From NCBI RefSeq assembly GCF_963677035.1, contig NZ_OY781472.1, forward strand, positions 2,294,001 through 2,358,000: a DNA stretch of 64,000 bases, read 5' to 3'. Numbering within the stretch: position 1 is the stretch's first letter; each line of letters starts with the position of its first letter. The DNA comes from an uncultured Hyphomonas sp. (GTDB lineage Bacteria; Pseudomonadota; Alphaproteobacteria; Caulobacterales; Hyphomonadaceae). The notes beneath the pieces were generated by a model. The model was not told the origin of the DNA. It worked only from the letters and a program-made list of their open reading frames with translations, and made no database searches. Shown here one piece after another: positions 28,273-37,452 of this stretch. The position numbers and the translations under genes were made by a program.

Positions 28273-29589
28273 ATGATCCTGCACGGCAATGCGAGAGGCG
28301 GTGGCCGCGAGCTGGCAGTTCACCTCATGCGAACGGATGAGAATGAGCATGTCCAGGTGCATGACGTTTCGGGTTTCATGTCCGAGGACATGCGCGAGGC
28401 GTTTCAGGAGATTGAAGCACTGGCCAAGGGCACGCGCTGCCGCAAGCCGCTGTTCTCGCTTAGCCTGTCGCCGCCCAAAGACGCCAACGCCAGCGCGAAG
28501 GATTTCGAGCAGGCCATTGCCAAGGCCGAAGAGGCTTTGGGACTGTCCGGCCAGCCGCGCGTGATCGTCTTTCACGAAAAGGGCGAGCATCGGGATAGGC
28601 ATTGTCATGTGGTTTGGTCGCGGATCGACGCGACGCAAATGAAGGCCATCCCAATGCCGTTCAATCGGTTAAAAATGCGGGACGTGAGCCGTGAGCTGTT
28701 TATCGAACATGGTTGGGACGTGCCGCGCGGCCTTCTTAACACGCAAGAGCGCAATCCGCTCAACTACACACTGGAGCAATACCAGCAGGCGCGGCGCACG
28801 GGTCGCCATGCCGATGAGATCAAGGCCGACCTCCAGGCCGCTTGGGCGGTCAGCGATACGCGCGCCGCCTTCGAGCACGCCCTTCGCGAGAAGGGATTTC
28901 GGCTTGCGCGCGGAGATCGTCGCGGCTTTGTGGTTGTCGACCATCTGGGCGAAGTGATGAGTGTGCCTCGATGGGTCGGAGCCAAAACCAAGTCAGTTCG
29001 TGAACGCCTAGGCTCAGAAAAATCCCTGCCGGACGTGCAGACCGTCCAAGCCAATTATGCCCGCGAGATGGCGGATAAGATGGGCGGGTTTGCCGACGAC
29101 TTGAAAGCCCGCAACGCTGAGAGATTAGCCGAACGATCAGCGCAAAAGCAGGTATTGATTGATCGCCAGCGCGCGGAGCGCGCTGACGCCTTGAAACGGA
29201 TTGAGGAACGTGCCGCCCAAGAGGCGATTGCGCGGCAAGCCAAGTTCAAGGGCGGCCTCAAAGGCATGTGGGATTGGATGCGCGGTGAGAATGCGCGGAT
29301 CAAACGCGAGAACGAGGCCGAAGCCCTACAATCGAAGGCACGCGATGAGGTGGAGAAGGAAGCTCTGATCCAGCGTCAACGAGAGCAGCGCATGTTCTTC
29401 CTGCTGCGTCAGGCGCAGAAACGCGAAAAGCTGGCGGCGCAATATCAGGACGTTTCAAAAGAGCGCGCCGAATTCGAAAGGCGCGCGGAGCCGACGCGCG
29501 ATGAGCAGCGGGAAGCATTCAAGCAACGCCGCCGTGAAGCGAGCGGGCAGCGTCCCGCTCGCCGTCGCGGCCCGACCCACGATGGCTAG
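28273..29589 (+). CDS. Relaxase/mobilization nuclease
   Basis: 438 aa. The N-terminal relaxase domain starts MILHGNARGGGRELAVHL and contains the three-histidine metal site HEKGEHRDRHCHVVW (about residues 98-112). The usual catalytic tyrosine is not obvious near the N-terminus; this subfamily starts the same way in other alphaproteobacterial elements. The C-terminal 200 residues are highly charged and predicted to be a long coiled coil. It nicks oriT and leads the strand into the recipient. Operon with mobC. Confidence 0.88.
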   Translation: MILHGNARGGGRELAVHLMRTDENEHVQVHDVSGFMSEDMREAFQEIEALAKGTRCRKPLFSLSLSPPKDANASAKDFEQAIAKAEEALGLSGQPRVIVFHEKGEHRDRHCHVVWSRIDATQMKAIPMPFNRLKMRDVSRELFIEHGWDVPRGLLNTQERNPLNYTLEQYQQARRTGRHADEIKADLQAAWAVSDTRAAFEHALREKGFRLARGDRRGFVVVDHLGEVMSVPRWVGAKTKSVRERLGSEKSLPDVQTVQANYAREMADKMGGFADDLKARNAERLAERSAQKQVLIDRQRAERADALKRIEERAAQEAIARQAKFKGGLKGMWDWMRGENARIKRENEAEALQSKARDEVEKEALIQRQREQRMFFLLRQAQKREKLAAQYQDVSKERAEFERRAEPTRDEQREAFKQRRREASGQRPARRRGPTHDG

Positions 29590-29594
29590 CGCGT

Positions 29595-30038
29595 CTACAA
29601 ATAAAACAAGTCCCGCTGCTGGGTTAGAAGATCATCCAAGTAGATGAGATGTCCGAAATGGTTGGCCATGTGATTGTGCTTGAGGCTGAGGGCGGTGTGA
29701 ATATCACCGCACGCAGTAACCTCGCCTTGTTCCGGTGATTTCCATTCGCTTGCGCGAAGCTCTCGGATGCATTCCCGATAGCGGCTAATGTCTCGTCGCA
29801 AATCGGCTTCGAACTTTGCCCGAAGGGCGCGTAGTGTTTCTGAGCGTTTCGGCTCTGCCATCGCGTCTGCGGCGGCGATGTCCTCCCTTGCATAGCCTTG
29901 ATAGCCGCAAGCGCGTGTTGCTTCGAGGATTTCTCGGGGGCGCTTGGGACGCCCGCCGAGGAAATAGTACCAAGGATGGCCTGGGTTGTAGCCTTCATGC
30001 TCGTATGGCTCTGAGGTCGTAAAACGCTGATTTGTCAT
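29595..30038 (-). CDS. Hypothetical protein in ArdA operon
   Basis: 147 aa, GGAGGG ribosome site 7 nt upstream of the ATG. It begins MTNQRF, like the next gene upstream (ArdA begins MTNQRS), perhaps from a shared start region. The rest is charged, with aromatic patches (NPGHPWYYFLGGRPKRP). Only 2 bp separate it from ardA, so the two are one transcript. Not recognised; an anti-defence role would be inference from position only. Confidence 0.65.
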   Translation of the reverse strand: MTNQRFTTSEPYEHEGYNPGHPWYYFLGGRPKRPREILEATRACGYQGYAREDIAAADAMAEPKRSETLRALRAKFEADLRRDISRYRECIRELRASEWKSPEQGEVTACGDIHTALSLKHNHMANHFGHLIYLDDLLTQQRDLFYL

Positions 30039-30040
30039 CT

Positions 30041-30559
30041 CTAAGCCCTCCAGAATACGTGGACGGCTTCAAAGCCTGTTTCGATAGTCAGGATGTCGTT
30101 GATTTCCCAGTCGCGAGCCATCGCGTTCCAGTCGATGTAATATTGCAGGCTCTCGGGGATGTCCGTGCCTTGCTCGGTCATCTCCTGCACGAAGTCGGCG
30201 GTTGAGCGATATTCCCCTGCGTACTGGTCGCTGATGGAGTTTTGAGCGTCTTGTAGGCTCCCAAAATATTCGATCAGCCTGCCGCCTAGCTCGCCATGTT
30301 CGACGATGAAGGCTGCAATTTCTGAGACCCGTTCGAAGCTCTCCCATTCACTGATGGAAACGCCCTCAAAGCCTTCATAGTCATGGATTGCCCATTCTTC
30401 CGCACCCTCTTCGGGGGACGCTTTGATCATGGCTGAGACCTCTTCCCAGATTGCCCATGCGTCTTGGTTGGCATCGATCCAGCGCCCGTGCAGAATGCCG
30501 TTGTTGTAGGCCGCCAAGCAGGCGACATAGATTCTAATTTCACTCCTTTGATTGGTCAT
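30041..30559 (-). CDS. ardA: ArdA-family antirestriction protein
   Basis: 172 aa from ATG 30559, with GGAAGGGA upstream. Family signs: IRIYVACLAAYNNGILHGRWID at the start, then EEWAIHDYEGFEGVSISEWES and a very acidic composition. ArdA proteins mimic B-form DNA and block type I restriction enzymes, protecting incoming mobile DNA during transfer. A perfect palindrome lies 26 bp upstream and may be an operator. Confidence 0.92.
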   Translation of the reverse strand: MTNQRSEIRIYVACLAAYNNGILHGRWIDANQDAWAIWEEVSAMIKASPEEGAEEWAIHDYEGFEGVSISEWESFERVSEIAAFIVEHGELGGRLIEYFGSLQDAQNSISDQYAGEYRSTADFVQEMTEQGTDIPESLQYYIDWNAMARDWEINDILTIETGFEAVHVFWRA

Positions 30560-30584
30560 TTGACTGTCCCTTCCTTTGGGTATG

Positions 30585-30600
30585 GGTTGCACATGCAACC
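30585..30600. promoter_or_regulatory. Palindrome upstream of ardA
   Basis: GGTTGCA-CA-TGCAACC, 7-bp arms with a 2-bp spacer, 25 bp before the ardA start on the minus strand. The position fits an operator for ardA control. No regulator is identified. Confidence 0.45.
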
Positions 30601-30804
30601 TTGCCTCGTGGCGAACAGCGGGTGTCCAAACGGAGTGAAAAATCGACGGCGGGCGCAAGGGCATAACCCTGAGCCTCGGGAGACCGACTATTTTTTACGA
30701 AGTGCGGTGAGGGCGGAGCCCTAAGTCTTGCGCGAGGGATGGACGCCGGATGGCTGGGTCTATAGGCCCGGTTCACGACAGCCCGGTCTGCAGGGCGCGC
30801 TATC

Positions 30805-30812
30805 ACAGGATG
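30805..30812 (-). other. Possible oriT nick site
   Basis: The minus strand reads CATCCTGT, matching the YATCCTG/Y nick consensus of IncP-type oriTs. An imperfect inverted repeat (CTTTGC/GCAAG) lies just upstream on the same strand, as in those origins. An eight-base match can arise by chance, and this relaxase subfamily has no proven consensus that I know. Confidence 0.25.
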
Positions 30813-30902
30813 AGTTAATCTTGCTTGGGTGCAAAGTTAGGAATCGTGTAAGCTCCCGAAAGCGAAGAAAAAAATTCAATATGATCAATGTGGTAGTTGG
30901 TG

Positions 30903-30908
30903 TATAAT
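30903..30908 (+). promoter_or_regulatory. Candidate -10 box for the IetAS-like operon
   Basis: Perfect TATAAT about 58 bp before the ATPase start codon, in an AT-rich stretch. No good -35 hexamer is found at 16-18 bp, so activation may be needed or the match may be chance. Confidence 0.35.
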
Positions 30909-30965
30909 AGGTCTTTAGGAAACGTAAGATACAAGATGAAGAACAACCTCTTAGGTTAGTGCAAT

Positions 30966-31964
30966 ATGTCGAATAGCAAACAAATTCTGGCTATGCTCAA
31001 GAGCCACGCGACGGGAGATGACGAGCAATTTTTCTCAATTGCTCTACAGGTCGCTGCTTCAGAAGCACGAAAAGGCCATCGTACGACTGCAGACGAGCTT
31101 CGTCGCGCCGTCGACGATGCTCGCGCAGGCAAATCGCGGGGAGCTTCGGTTCCGGTTGCCTTCGCTCAACCCCGTGGTGAGCTTGAAACGCTGATCGATT
31201 TTCGAGAGCCTCAGCTACGTCTTTCTGATGTGGTGCTGCATGAGACTGTGGAAGACAAGCTCCAAGATTTGATCCGACAGCAGGTCAAAAGAGATTGGCT
31301 GCGAGAGCACGGAAAAACACCGAATAGAAGTGTTCTCTTTCTTGGGCCTCCGGGTTCAGGCAAGACGATGACGGCAGAAGCTTTGGCAGGTGAACTTCAT
31401 CTTCCGTTGTTCGTAATTCGCCTGGAAACCCTGATCACACGATTTATGGGCGAAACCGCTGCTAAGCTACGCCTTGTTTTTGAAGAGACGCTTAAACGGC
31501 GGGGCGTCTATCTGTTTGACGAATTTGACGCTATTGGCGGTCGAAGGTCAGCGACCAACGACGTGGCCGAAATGCGCAGGGTGCTAAACTCCTTCCTTCA
31601 GTTGATGGAGCAGCCTAACGCAACTGATAGCGTGCTTGTTGGCGCGACCAACCACCCCGAATTACTTGATCCGGCTTTGCTCAGAAGATTCGATTCTGTT
31701 TTGGAATTTGAAATGCCTTCGGATGATCAGATCAAAGCGTTGATCAAAAAGTATCTTCGACCACTCAAATACCCGCGACTCGCATGGACGAAGATTATCA
31801 AAGCAGCACAGGGCCTCAGCCAGTCAGAGATCGCACGCGCGTCGGAGGATGCCGTTAAGACAGCAATTCTTGACGAACGCAGCGTGCTAAAAACAGAAGA
31901 CATCTTGTACAGGTTGAATAATCGGGCAGAAATGAGAGCGGCGTTCACCTCTAACAGGAATTAA
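30966..31964 (+). CDS. AAA+ ATPase, IetA-like
   Basis: 332 aa. A helical N-terminus (1-95) precedes one AAA+ module: Walker A GPPGSGKT at 127-134, Walker B VYLFDEFDAIGG, sensor-1 region VLVGATNHPELLD and an arginine-finger stretch LLRRFD. The fold is of the FtsH/spastin-like classic clade. The next gene, 11 bp downstream, is a subtilisin-like protease. ATPase plus subtilase is the layout of the IetAS anti-phage system. Base composition is poorer in GC than the backbone. Confidence 0.88.
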   Translation: MSNSKQILAMLKSHATGDDEQFFSIALQVAASEARKGHRTTADELRRAVDDARAGKSRGASVPVAFAQPRGELETLIDFREPQLRLSDVVLHETVEDKLQDLIRQQVKRDWLREHGKTPNRSVLFLGPPGSGKTMTAEALAGELHLPLFVIRLETLITRFMGETAAKLRLVFEETLKRRGVYLFDEFDAIGGRRSATNDVAEMRRVLNSFLQLMEQPNATDSVLVGATNHPELLDPALLRRFDSVLEFEMPSDDQIKALIKKYLRPLKYPRLAWTKIIKAAQGLSQSEIARASEDAVKTAILDERSVLKTEDILYRLNNRAEMRAAFTSNRN

Positions 31965-31975
31965 TTCCGCCGGAT

Positions 31976-34450
31976 ATGCCTGACTTCGACAAACCTCACA
32001 TTGATATTAGCTCTCGCGTCCAGAAACGCCGCTATCAATCGCCGCCCAGGAATATGGGCGAAGGCAGTGCGCCGCGAGTGAGGGCGGAGCACGGAGCCAG
32101 AATCAAAGCCGAAATGGAGGCAGCATTTGTTTCTGCCGACGAAATCCGCCCTGAGGATGAGAGATTGCCGCCGCCGGAAGGCGTCTATCTTGAAGTTGAT
32201 CTTCGAAGAGGAGCAAATCCGGAAAAAACCCTGGAAAGAAAGAGCGATAAGATCAGGCTTGGCGCGACACAGAAGGTCGACAACGACGAGCTTCGTGTAG
32301 CTCTTTTTGTACCAGACGAGGCGAGACCCGTCGTTGAGCAAATCATAGATGAATACCTCAATGGCGAGGTAAACGCCAAAGACGAGCCGCCCAGGCGGGA
32401 CAAAGTTGAACCCATTGAGAATATTCGACGAGCCCGCCTAGAGACCTTCTGGACAGATGACCCATCAGCGCTCCCGCAGACTGCCGATGAAACGATCTGG
32501 TGGGAGGTATGGTCTTTCAAAGGCGCAGAAAAGCATGTTCGCAAAGCCGCTCAGTCTCTGGGACTGATTGTGGCAGAAGATCATTATTGGCTAAAATTCC
32601 CCGAGAGCACTGTCATCCCAATTCGTGCGAAGCGAATTGAGATTGAGCTCTTGCTGTTTGCGACGGGTAGCGTCGCCGAACTCAGAAGAGCTAGTGCCAG
32701 TCCAGTATTCTACCTCGATATGGATGCAGAGGAACAACTCGACTGGTCTGAAGAGCTAGCGGAAAGAGTAACATGGCCCGGCGGCGATGCCCCGGCGGTT
32801 TGCTTGCTTGATACAGGTGTGAATCGTGGACACATGCTGATTGAGCCATCTTTGTCAGATGACGACACACTAGCAGTTGATGCTGATTGGGGTGGTTTCG
32901 ATCATGACGGGCACGGCACTGGCATGGCAGGCTTAGCCCTGCACGGTGATCTTCATCCGCGCCTATCTGATACACAAGAATATGCTCTTCGGCATCGCAT
33001 TGAATCCGTGAAGGTATTGCCTCCTGATGGTTTTCCGGAGAACGATCCAAGTAGCTATGGCTCAATTACGCAATCGGCAGCCTCTATTGCTGAGCTAAAT
33101 AAGCCCGAGCGGTCCCGAGTGTTTTGCCTGGCCGTCACAAATGAGAATGTTTCCGGAGCTCGTGCAACAACGTGGAGCTCGGCTATTGATCAGCTAGCAT
33201 CAGGAACCATGCAAGGAGATGACGAGAATGCACCAAGGCGCCTCTTCATCGTTTCTGCGGGAAATATTCCAGCCGAAACTGACCCTTCAAAGATAATTCC
33301 GCAAGATGACTGCCCAATCGAAGACCCCGCTCAATCTTGGAATGCGCTTACTGTTGGTGGTTATACGAACAAGACCGACATTGAAGAGAATGGCTATGAA
33401 ACTTGGACACCTATGGCGGACGCTGGCTATCTTAGCCCTTTCAGCCGTACTTCCGTAACATGGCCTCTAGGGCGCTCGCCAATCAAGCCGGATATAGTTT
33501 TAGAGGCCGGCAACAGGGCGATAAACCCAACGAACACAGAGGCACTCACATTGGATTCCCTCGGCCTGCTAACGACTGGCGAGGATGAGGCACAGCATCC
33601 CCTGCGGCCTTTCTCAGCAACAAGCGCTGCGGCAGCTCAGGGAGGGCGCTTAGCAGCAATGTTGAGTGCGGAGCATCCAGACCTTTGGCCTGAGACAATA
33701 AGGGCTTTGTTGGTTCACAGTGCTGAATGGACTCCCGCTATGTTGAGCGAACTCAATAGCGTGGGTGGTGTAATGGCCCGCTATCCTATGCTCCGTCGAT
33801 TTGGGCACGGGGTCCCGAGCTTTGAGCGTGCTGCCGCCTCGGCGGCCAATCACCTAGCGCTCGTGGCGCAAAATGAGATTCAGCCGTTCAGTGTCGACAA
33901 AGGCCAGATTAAGTTTGGCGACTGCCATTTTTATCGACTTCCTTGGCCAAAGGAGGTGCTGGAGGGGATTGGCGAGCAGGATGTCCGCCTTAAGGTCACC
34001 CTGTCATACTTCGTGGAACCCAACCCCGGTCGTTTCGCATCGATTGATACGCAAAGATATCAATCTTTTGGACTGCGGTTCGATTTGAGGCAAAGAACGG
34101 AAAGTGATGTGGATTTCATCAAGCGAATTAATGCGCTTGATCGAGAAAACCCCAGAGGCGCAGGCCCAAAGTCCGGCGATAATTCCGGCTGGAAATTTGG
34201 TCCAAATAGCGTTTCGAGCGGGTCACTTCATAGCGATGAGTGGGTGGGCCCGGCGATCCAGTTAGCTGCTCGCAATATGATCTGTATCAAGCCTGTTTCA
34301 GGATGGTGGCGTCAGTCAGCCAAGACCGCGAGACAAAAGTCGCGTTACGCGCTGGTCGTCACATTGAGCGCACCGGATGTAGAAATCGATCTCCACACGC
34401 CAATCGAGACAATTGTCGACAACGAAGTCGGAATCGAAATTGAGATCTGA
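31976..34450 (+). CDS. Subtilisin-like serine protease, IetS-like
   Basis: 824 aa. Residues 1-250 are an N-terminal extension without signal peptide, so the protease is cytosolic. The S8 domain (about 265-590) has all three catalytic residues: Asp279 (CLLDTGVNRGH), His313 (DGHGTGMAG) and Ser550 (FSATSAAAAQGG), each in its usual context. The C-terminal 230 residues are beta-rich. In IetAS-like systems the ATPase is thought to control the protease; the target is unknown. The pair is co-transcribed. Confidence 0.88.
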   Translation: MPDFDKPHIDISSRVQKRRYQSPPRNMGEGSAPRVRAEHGARIKAEMEAAFVSADEIRPEDERLPPPEGVYLEVDLRRGANPEKTLERKSDKIRLGATQKVDNDELRVALFVPDEARPVVEQIIDEYLNGEVNAKDEPPRRDKVEPIENIRRARLETFWTDDPSALPQTADETIWWEVWSFKGAEKHVRKAAQSLGLIVAEDHYWLKFPESTVIPIRAKRIEIELLLFATGSVAELRRASASPVFYLDMDAEEQLDWSEELAERVTWPGGDAPAVCLLDTGVNRGHMLIEPSLSDDDTLAVDADWGGFDHDGHGTGMAGLALHGDLHPRLSDTQEYALRHRIESVKVLPPDGFPENDPSSYGSITQSAASIAELNKPERSRVFCLAVTNENVSGARATTWSSAIDQLASGTMQGDDENAPRRLFIVSAGNIPAETDPSKIIPQDDCPIEDPAQSWNALTVGGYTNKTDIEENGYETWTPMADAGYLSPFSRTSVTWPLGRSPIKPDIVLEAGNRAINPTNTEALTLDSLGLLTTGEDEAQHPLRPFSATSAAAAQGGRLAAMLSAEHPDLWPETIRALLVHSAEWTPAMLSELNSVGGVMARYPMLRRFGHGVPSFERAAASAANHLALVAQNEIQPFSVDKGQIKFGDCHFYRLPWPKEVLEGIGEQDVRLKVTLSYFVEPNPGRFASIDTQRYQSFGLRFDLRQRTESDVDFIKRINALDRENPRGAGPKSGDNSGWKFGPNSVSSGSLHSDEWVGPAIQLAARNMICIKPVSGWWRQSAKTARQKSRYALVVTLSAPDVEIDLHTPIETIVDNEVGIEIEI

Positions 34451-34541
34451 GCATTGCGTGATCAAATGCTATTGATCCGCGACCGAAGTAGAGGGAAACC
34501 ACGACCCGATTTTCCGTGCGCACTCTATAGTAGTTAGAAAT

Positions 34542-35879
34542 TTAAGGATTGGGTTGCAGGCACAAAACAACAAAACGTTCCAGGATATCCCACATACCTT
34601 TTAGGTGATGATCTGACGGGAAGAACTCAGCACTGTGGACATAAGCATGAAGAGTGTTGGTGGAAAACAATACTTCTGTCTTTTCGAAACGTTGGAGAGC
34701 ATCAGCGTATTTTTTGTCGATTGCGCCTGAGGCGCGCATGGCATCAATAGTTTTGCGGAACTTGTTGGCTAGCTTATCGCCAGCATGAACATTCTGCACC
34801 GACCATTCGGAGATGTACAAGTCGATCCCAATTTCCAACAGAACACGGAACAACACGGCAATAGCGTTGTCGTGGTCTTCGAACTTGAGCCGATGCTGAA
34901 GCTCGTCGAATATATCGAGAGCCCGGCGATTGGATTGAGTTTGCCGCAGCCCGTGATCGATATTTCGAATTAAGGTACGGCGCTTTTCGGCGGGCGTAGA
35001 TTTAGGAAGCTTCGGTTCTGGCGCTTCCGGCGGCTTGCTTCCCGGCTTTTGTTTTCCTGGTCCTGACGGCGTTCTCTCAGAAAGCGTGTCTTCGATGCGG
35101 GGCAATACGCCTTGATTGTCGAGGTCATCAAGATACTTCCGTTTAGCTTTGTTGTCCCACAGATCATCCAACGTCACGGTCTTGGATATCAAGTCGTTGG
35201 CAATACGGGAAAGCGCGGCTAATACCTTTTCCGGGTTATGGGTGAAGTTGAGCTTGTTCCTTTCGAGCGATATTCCCGCGCGGTTTCGAAACTGTTCTGC
35301 TGAGAACAGCCGCTTCATGTTTGATCGGGGAATTCTGTCTGCGTCTTTCAAAAGCCCTTCATCGCGAAGAAGTTTCTCTATCACCTCGGCAATATCTATC
35401 TTGGTATTTTTGCCTGTTCGCCGCTCAAAATTCGTTTTGGCGGGTGCATCCCATTGGCTTTGTCCAACGCCGCTTTGCTGTCCTGTGTGCCGACGGTAGA
35501 GGATTTCATCCAGTCTCTCTCGGTCTTGTTCGATCTGACAGGTGATTGAAGTTGGGAAACTGCCATCCCACTGGTCACGCAATGTTCGAAAGAACTTGGC
35601 CCAATCCGCCGACGATGCTCTTTGTGGTTTGGCGAGCAGCTTCAAAGCTGTCGTTCGCCTGTTTCCATCATAAACCACAAAAACATTGCCCTCTTTGCGT
35701 ACAAGTGGAGGCTCATAGATTTCTCCAGCAGCAACGATGTCCTTGGTAAGGTTGCGCATATGGTTTGCTCGATGAGTTAGCAACCATTCAATGGCAGCGT
35801 CTTCATCGACCAGTTCGCCGTGTCTGTCGTTTGCTCGATTAACGCTGAGCTGATCGAGCCTCAAATCTTCGTATTTCAC
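34542..35879 (-). CDS. ParB/Srx-domain protein with unknown C-terminal domain
   Basis: 445 aa from GTG 35879, with GGGGGAGA just upstream. The N-terminal ParB/sulfiredoxin-like domain (about residues 5-120) includes PPLVRKEGNVFVVYDGNRR with the DGNRRTTALK core at 71-80. A Pro/Lys-rich linker (about 262-300) leads to a helical C-terminal domain ending in LHAYVHSAEFFPS and WDILERFV. There is no helix-turn-helix or ParA partner, so a partition role is unlikely. This layout occurs in defence islands; it is convergent with the IetS-like gene. Confidence 0.72.
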   Translation of the reverse strand: MKYEDLRLDQLSVNRANDRHGELVDEDAAIEWLLTHRANHMRNLTKDIVAAGEIYEPPLVRKEGNVFVVYDGNRRTTALKLLAKPQRASSADWAKFFRTLRDQWDGSFPTSITCQIEQDRERLDEILYRRHTGQQSGVGQSQWDAPAKTNFERRTGKNTKIDIAEVIEKLLRDEGLLKDADRIPRSNMKRLFSAEQFRNRAGISLERNKLNFTHNPEKVLAALSRIANDLISKTVTLDDLWDNKAKRKYLDDLDNQGVLPRIEDTLSERTPSGPGKQKPGSKPPEAPEPKLPKSTPAEKRRTLIRNIDHGLRQTQSNRRALDIFDELQHRLKFEDHDNAIAVLFRVLLEIGIDLYISEWSVQNVHAGDKLANKFRKTIDAMRASGAIDKKYADALQRFEKTEVLFSTNTLHAYVHSAEFFPSDHHLKGMWDILERFVVLCLQPNP

Positions 35880-35973
35880 GATTCTCCCCCTAGGGTAGAA
35901 TTTTAGTCTAATATCAGCCTATGGGAAGTAAAAAGTAGTTATTTGAAATAATTCAAGAGGCTAAGTGCCCTGC

Positions 35974-36870
35974 TTAGTCATCATACCTTTGGTGGAACTT
36001 TCGTGTCGGCAACTCTGCGAGTTGCGATTTGACCCGCTTCTTGCCACCTGCCTCTCTCCACATCTCTTGACGTTTTGTTGCTGAACGCAGCGACAGCCCC
36101 ATCGCGTAAGCAACAGTTACAAGGGAATAGGCCTCGTCAAAAAGCCTGTAGCATACCTCCACGCCCCGTGGGGTAAGTCTGCCGTTATCATACTTTTGAT
36201 GCCAATGATTGGGCGCTGCTTCCCCACGAAAGGTGCTGTGTATTGACTTTAGCTCAGCATTTATTGCGGCGATCTCACGCTCACGTTCGCGAAAAAGATT
36301 ATCGATCTTTAGGCGGAGTGATTTGAGTTCCTGTTTCAGTGACTTTTCTGCTGCATCAAACAGGAGGGCATTTGGATTTAAAGTCAGAATCCTCGAAGCA
36401 GCCCTGAGGCGGTCATTGAGCAGGCAAAGCAGTGCCTCCATTTCAACGGCGGCATCGCTATCGTATTGAACCTTGTCTTGAGGGCCGTACTTCTGTCTGT
36501 CTTTTACCCATCGATACTTGCTGAGATCGGCATGCAGCAGATGCATACGATGGGCTATATCATTTCGATAGTCGACTAAGCGCTTTATATCTTCAGCTTC
36601 CTTTTCCGAGATAAGTTTTTCATCGATCCAAATCTTTATAGCTTTTTCTAGAGGCTTTTTCGTACCTGGAGGAAGTCGTTCGATAGTCTCGGCAGGTTTT
36701 AGAGATTTGAAGAACTTGTCATGCGTTTGGATCGCGCTGATGATGACGCGCCTGATTTCTTCCGCATAGTAGATGGCAAGCGTCATTTGCATCGCACGGT
36801 ATTTTACGATGTTGTGCTCAAGCGCCCGAATTTGCCCGCGCCAGGGATCAATGTAGATGGTCGAATCCAT
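35974..36870 (-). CDS. Putative HEPN-domain protein
   Basis: 298 aa. The N-terminal helical part carries YRNDIAHRMH, an RX4H motif (Arg102 to His107) of the kind found in HEPN nucleases. A long coiled coil follows (about 165-205, SLKQELKSLRLKIDNLFRER). The C-terminus ends with a basic region that might be a helix-turn-helix (YAMGLSLRSATKRQEMWRE). It lies 94 bp upstream of the ParB-domain gene on the same strand, so the two are likely one operon. HEPN assignment rests on a short motif and helical content. Confidence 0.55.
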   Translation of the reverse strand: MDSTIYIDPWRGQIRALEHNIVKYRAMQMTLAIYYAEEIRRVIISAIQTHDKFFKSLKPAETIERLPPGTKKPLEKAIKIWIDEKLISEKEAEDIKRLVDYRNDIAHRMHLLHADLSKYRWVKDRQKYGPQDKVQYDSDAAVEMEALLCLLNDRLRAASRILTLNPNALLFDAAEKSLKQELKSLRLKIDNLFREREREIAAINAELKSIHSTFRGEAAPNHWHQKYDNGRLTPRGVEVCYRLFDEAYSLVTVAYAMGLSLRSATKRQEMWREAGGKKRVKSQLAELPTRKFHQRYDD

Positions 36871-37452
36871 AGCTTATCTTAGCATGTCGATCTTGACTTG
36901 AAACGAATTCTCATTCCGCAGAAGTTGAGTTTGGCGCGTCCATTGATCGCTCAATCCCTTAGCCAATCCAGTGTTCATCGTTTCTGTTACCTGTAGACGG
37001 AAAGCGCCCATCCAATCCGCGCAGGGTTGGCCCATGTTTCCAAAGAGCACGGGCAGGCTCTTGGGGCGTTTCCAAACACGAAAGTTTGGTCTCCATGAAA
37101 TGGTCTGGGGTCTTGGGGGCAGGAACGCCGCCCAAGTCGATGGGATGCAGGGGAGAGTGAAATCTCTTTGCGAGTGGTTGGGCGGCGATACGCTCACCTG
37201 GGATGGGTCTTGGGAAGGGGCACGGAGGCCCTTTCCCACAGCGCGATCAAACGGCGGACGTTTGGCTGGTGCATGAAGGCTCGATGCCGGAATGTACCAC
37301 AGCCGGGGGTATCCAACAGGGGCGCGCAGCGGGCCCCTTTGGCAAGGTGTCGGGGACGGTAGTACCCGACTACACCTTGCACCTCTCACAAATGCCATCC
37401 AGCAGCTTTGTACTACCGAATTAATCTCCCAGACCTGACCCGCACACTGTTC
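36871..37452. other. Gene-free region with a strong hairpin
   Basis: 582 bp without convincing coding. GCAAGGTGT (37342-37350) pairs perfectly with ACACCTTGC (37372-37380), and inside it CGGG pairs with CCCG. GGTAGTAC in the loop is repeated in inverse as GTACTACC at 37410-37417, allowing an alternative fold. It lies just beyond the small gene after the tyrosine recombinase. It could be a recombination site, an origin or a structured transcript end. Confidence 0.5.

Larger units (their letters stand above)
30560..30965. other. Divergent intergenic region between ardA and the IetA-like gene
   Basis: No gene is seen in 406 bp. It contains the ardA palindrome, a match to the IncP-type nick consensus on the minus strand (30805-30812), and an AT-rich stretch with TATAAT at 30903-30908 before the ATPase gene. 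Confidence 0.6.

Noticed and set aside
34542..35879. Plasmid partition ParB
   Set aside because: No ParA gene, no helix-turn-helix and no centromere-like repeats; only the ParB/Srx fold is shared.
36874..37398. 174-codon minus-strand open frame
   Set aside because: Pro/Arg-rich patternless translation, no ribosome site, and it overlaps the strong hairpin at 37342-37380.
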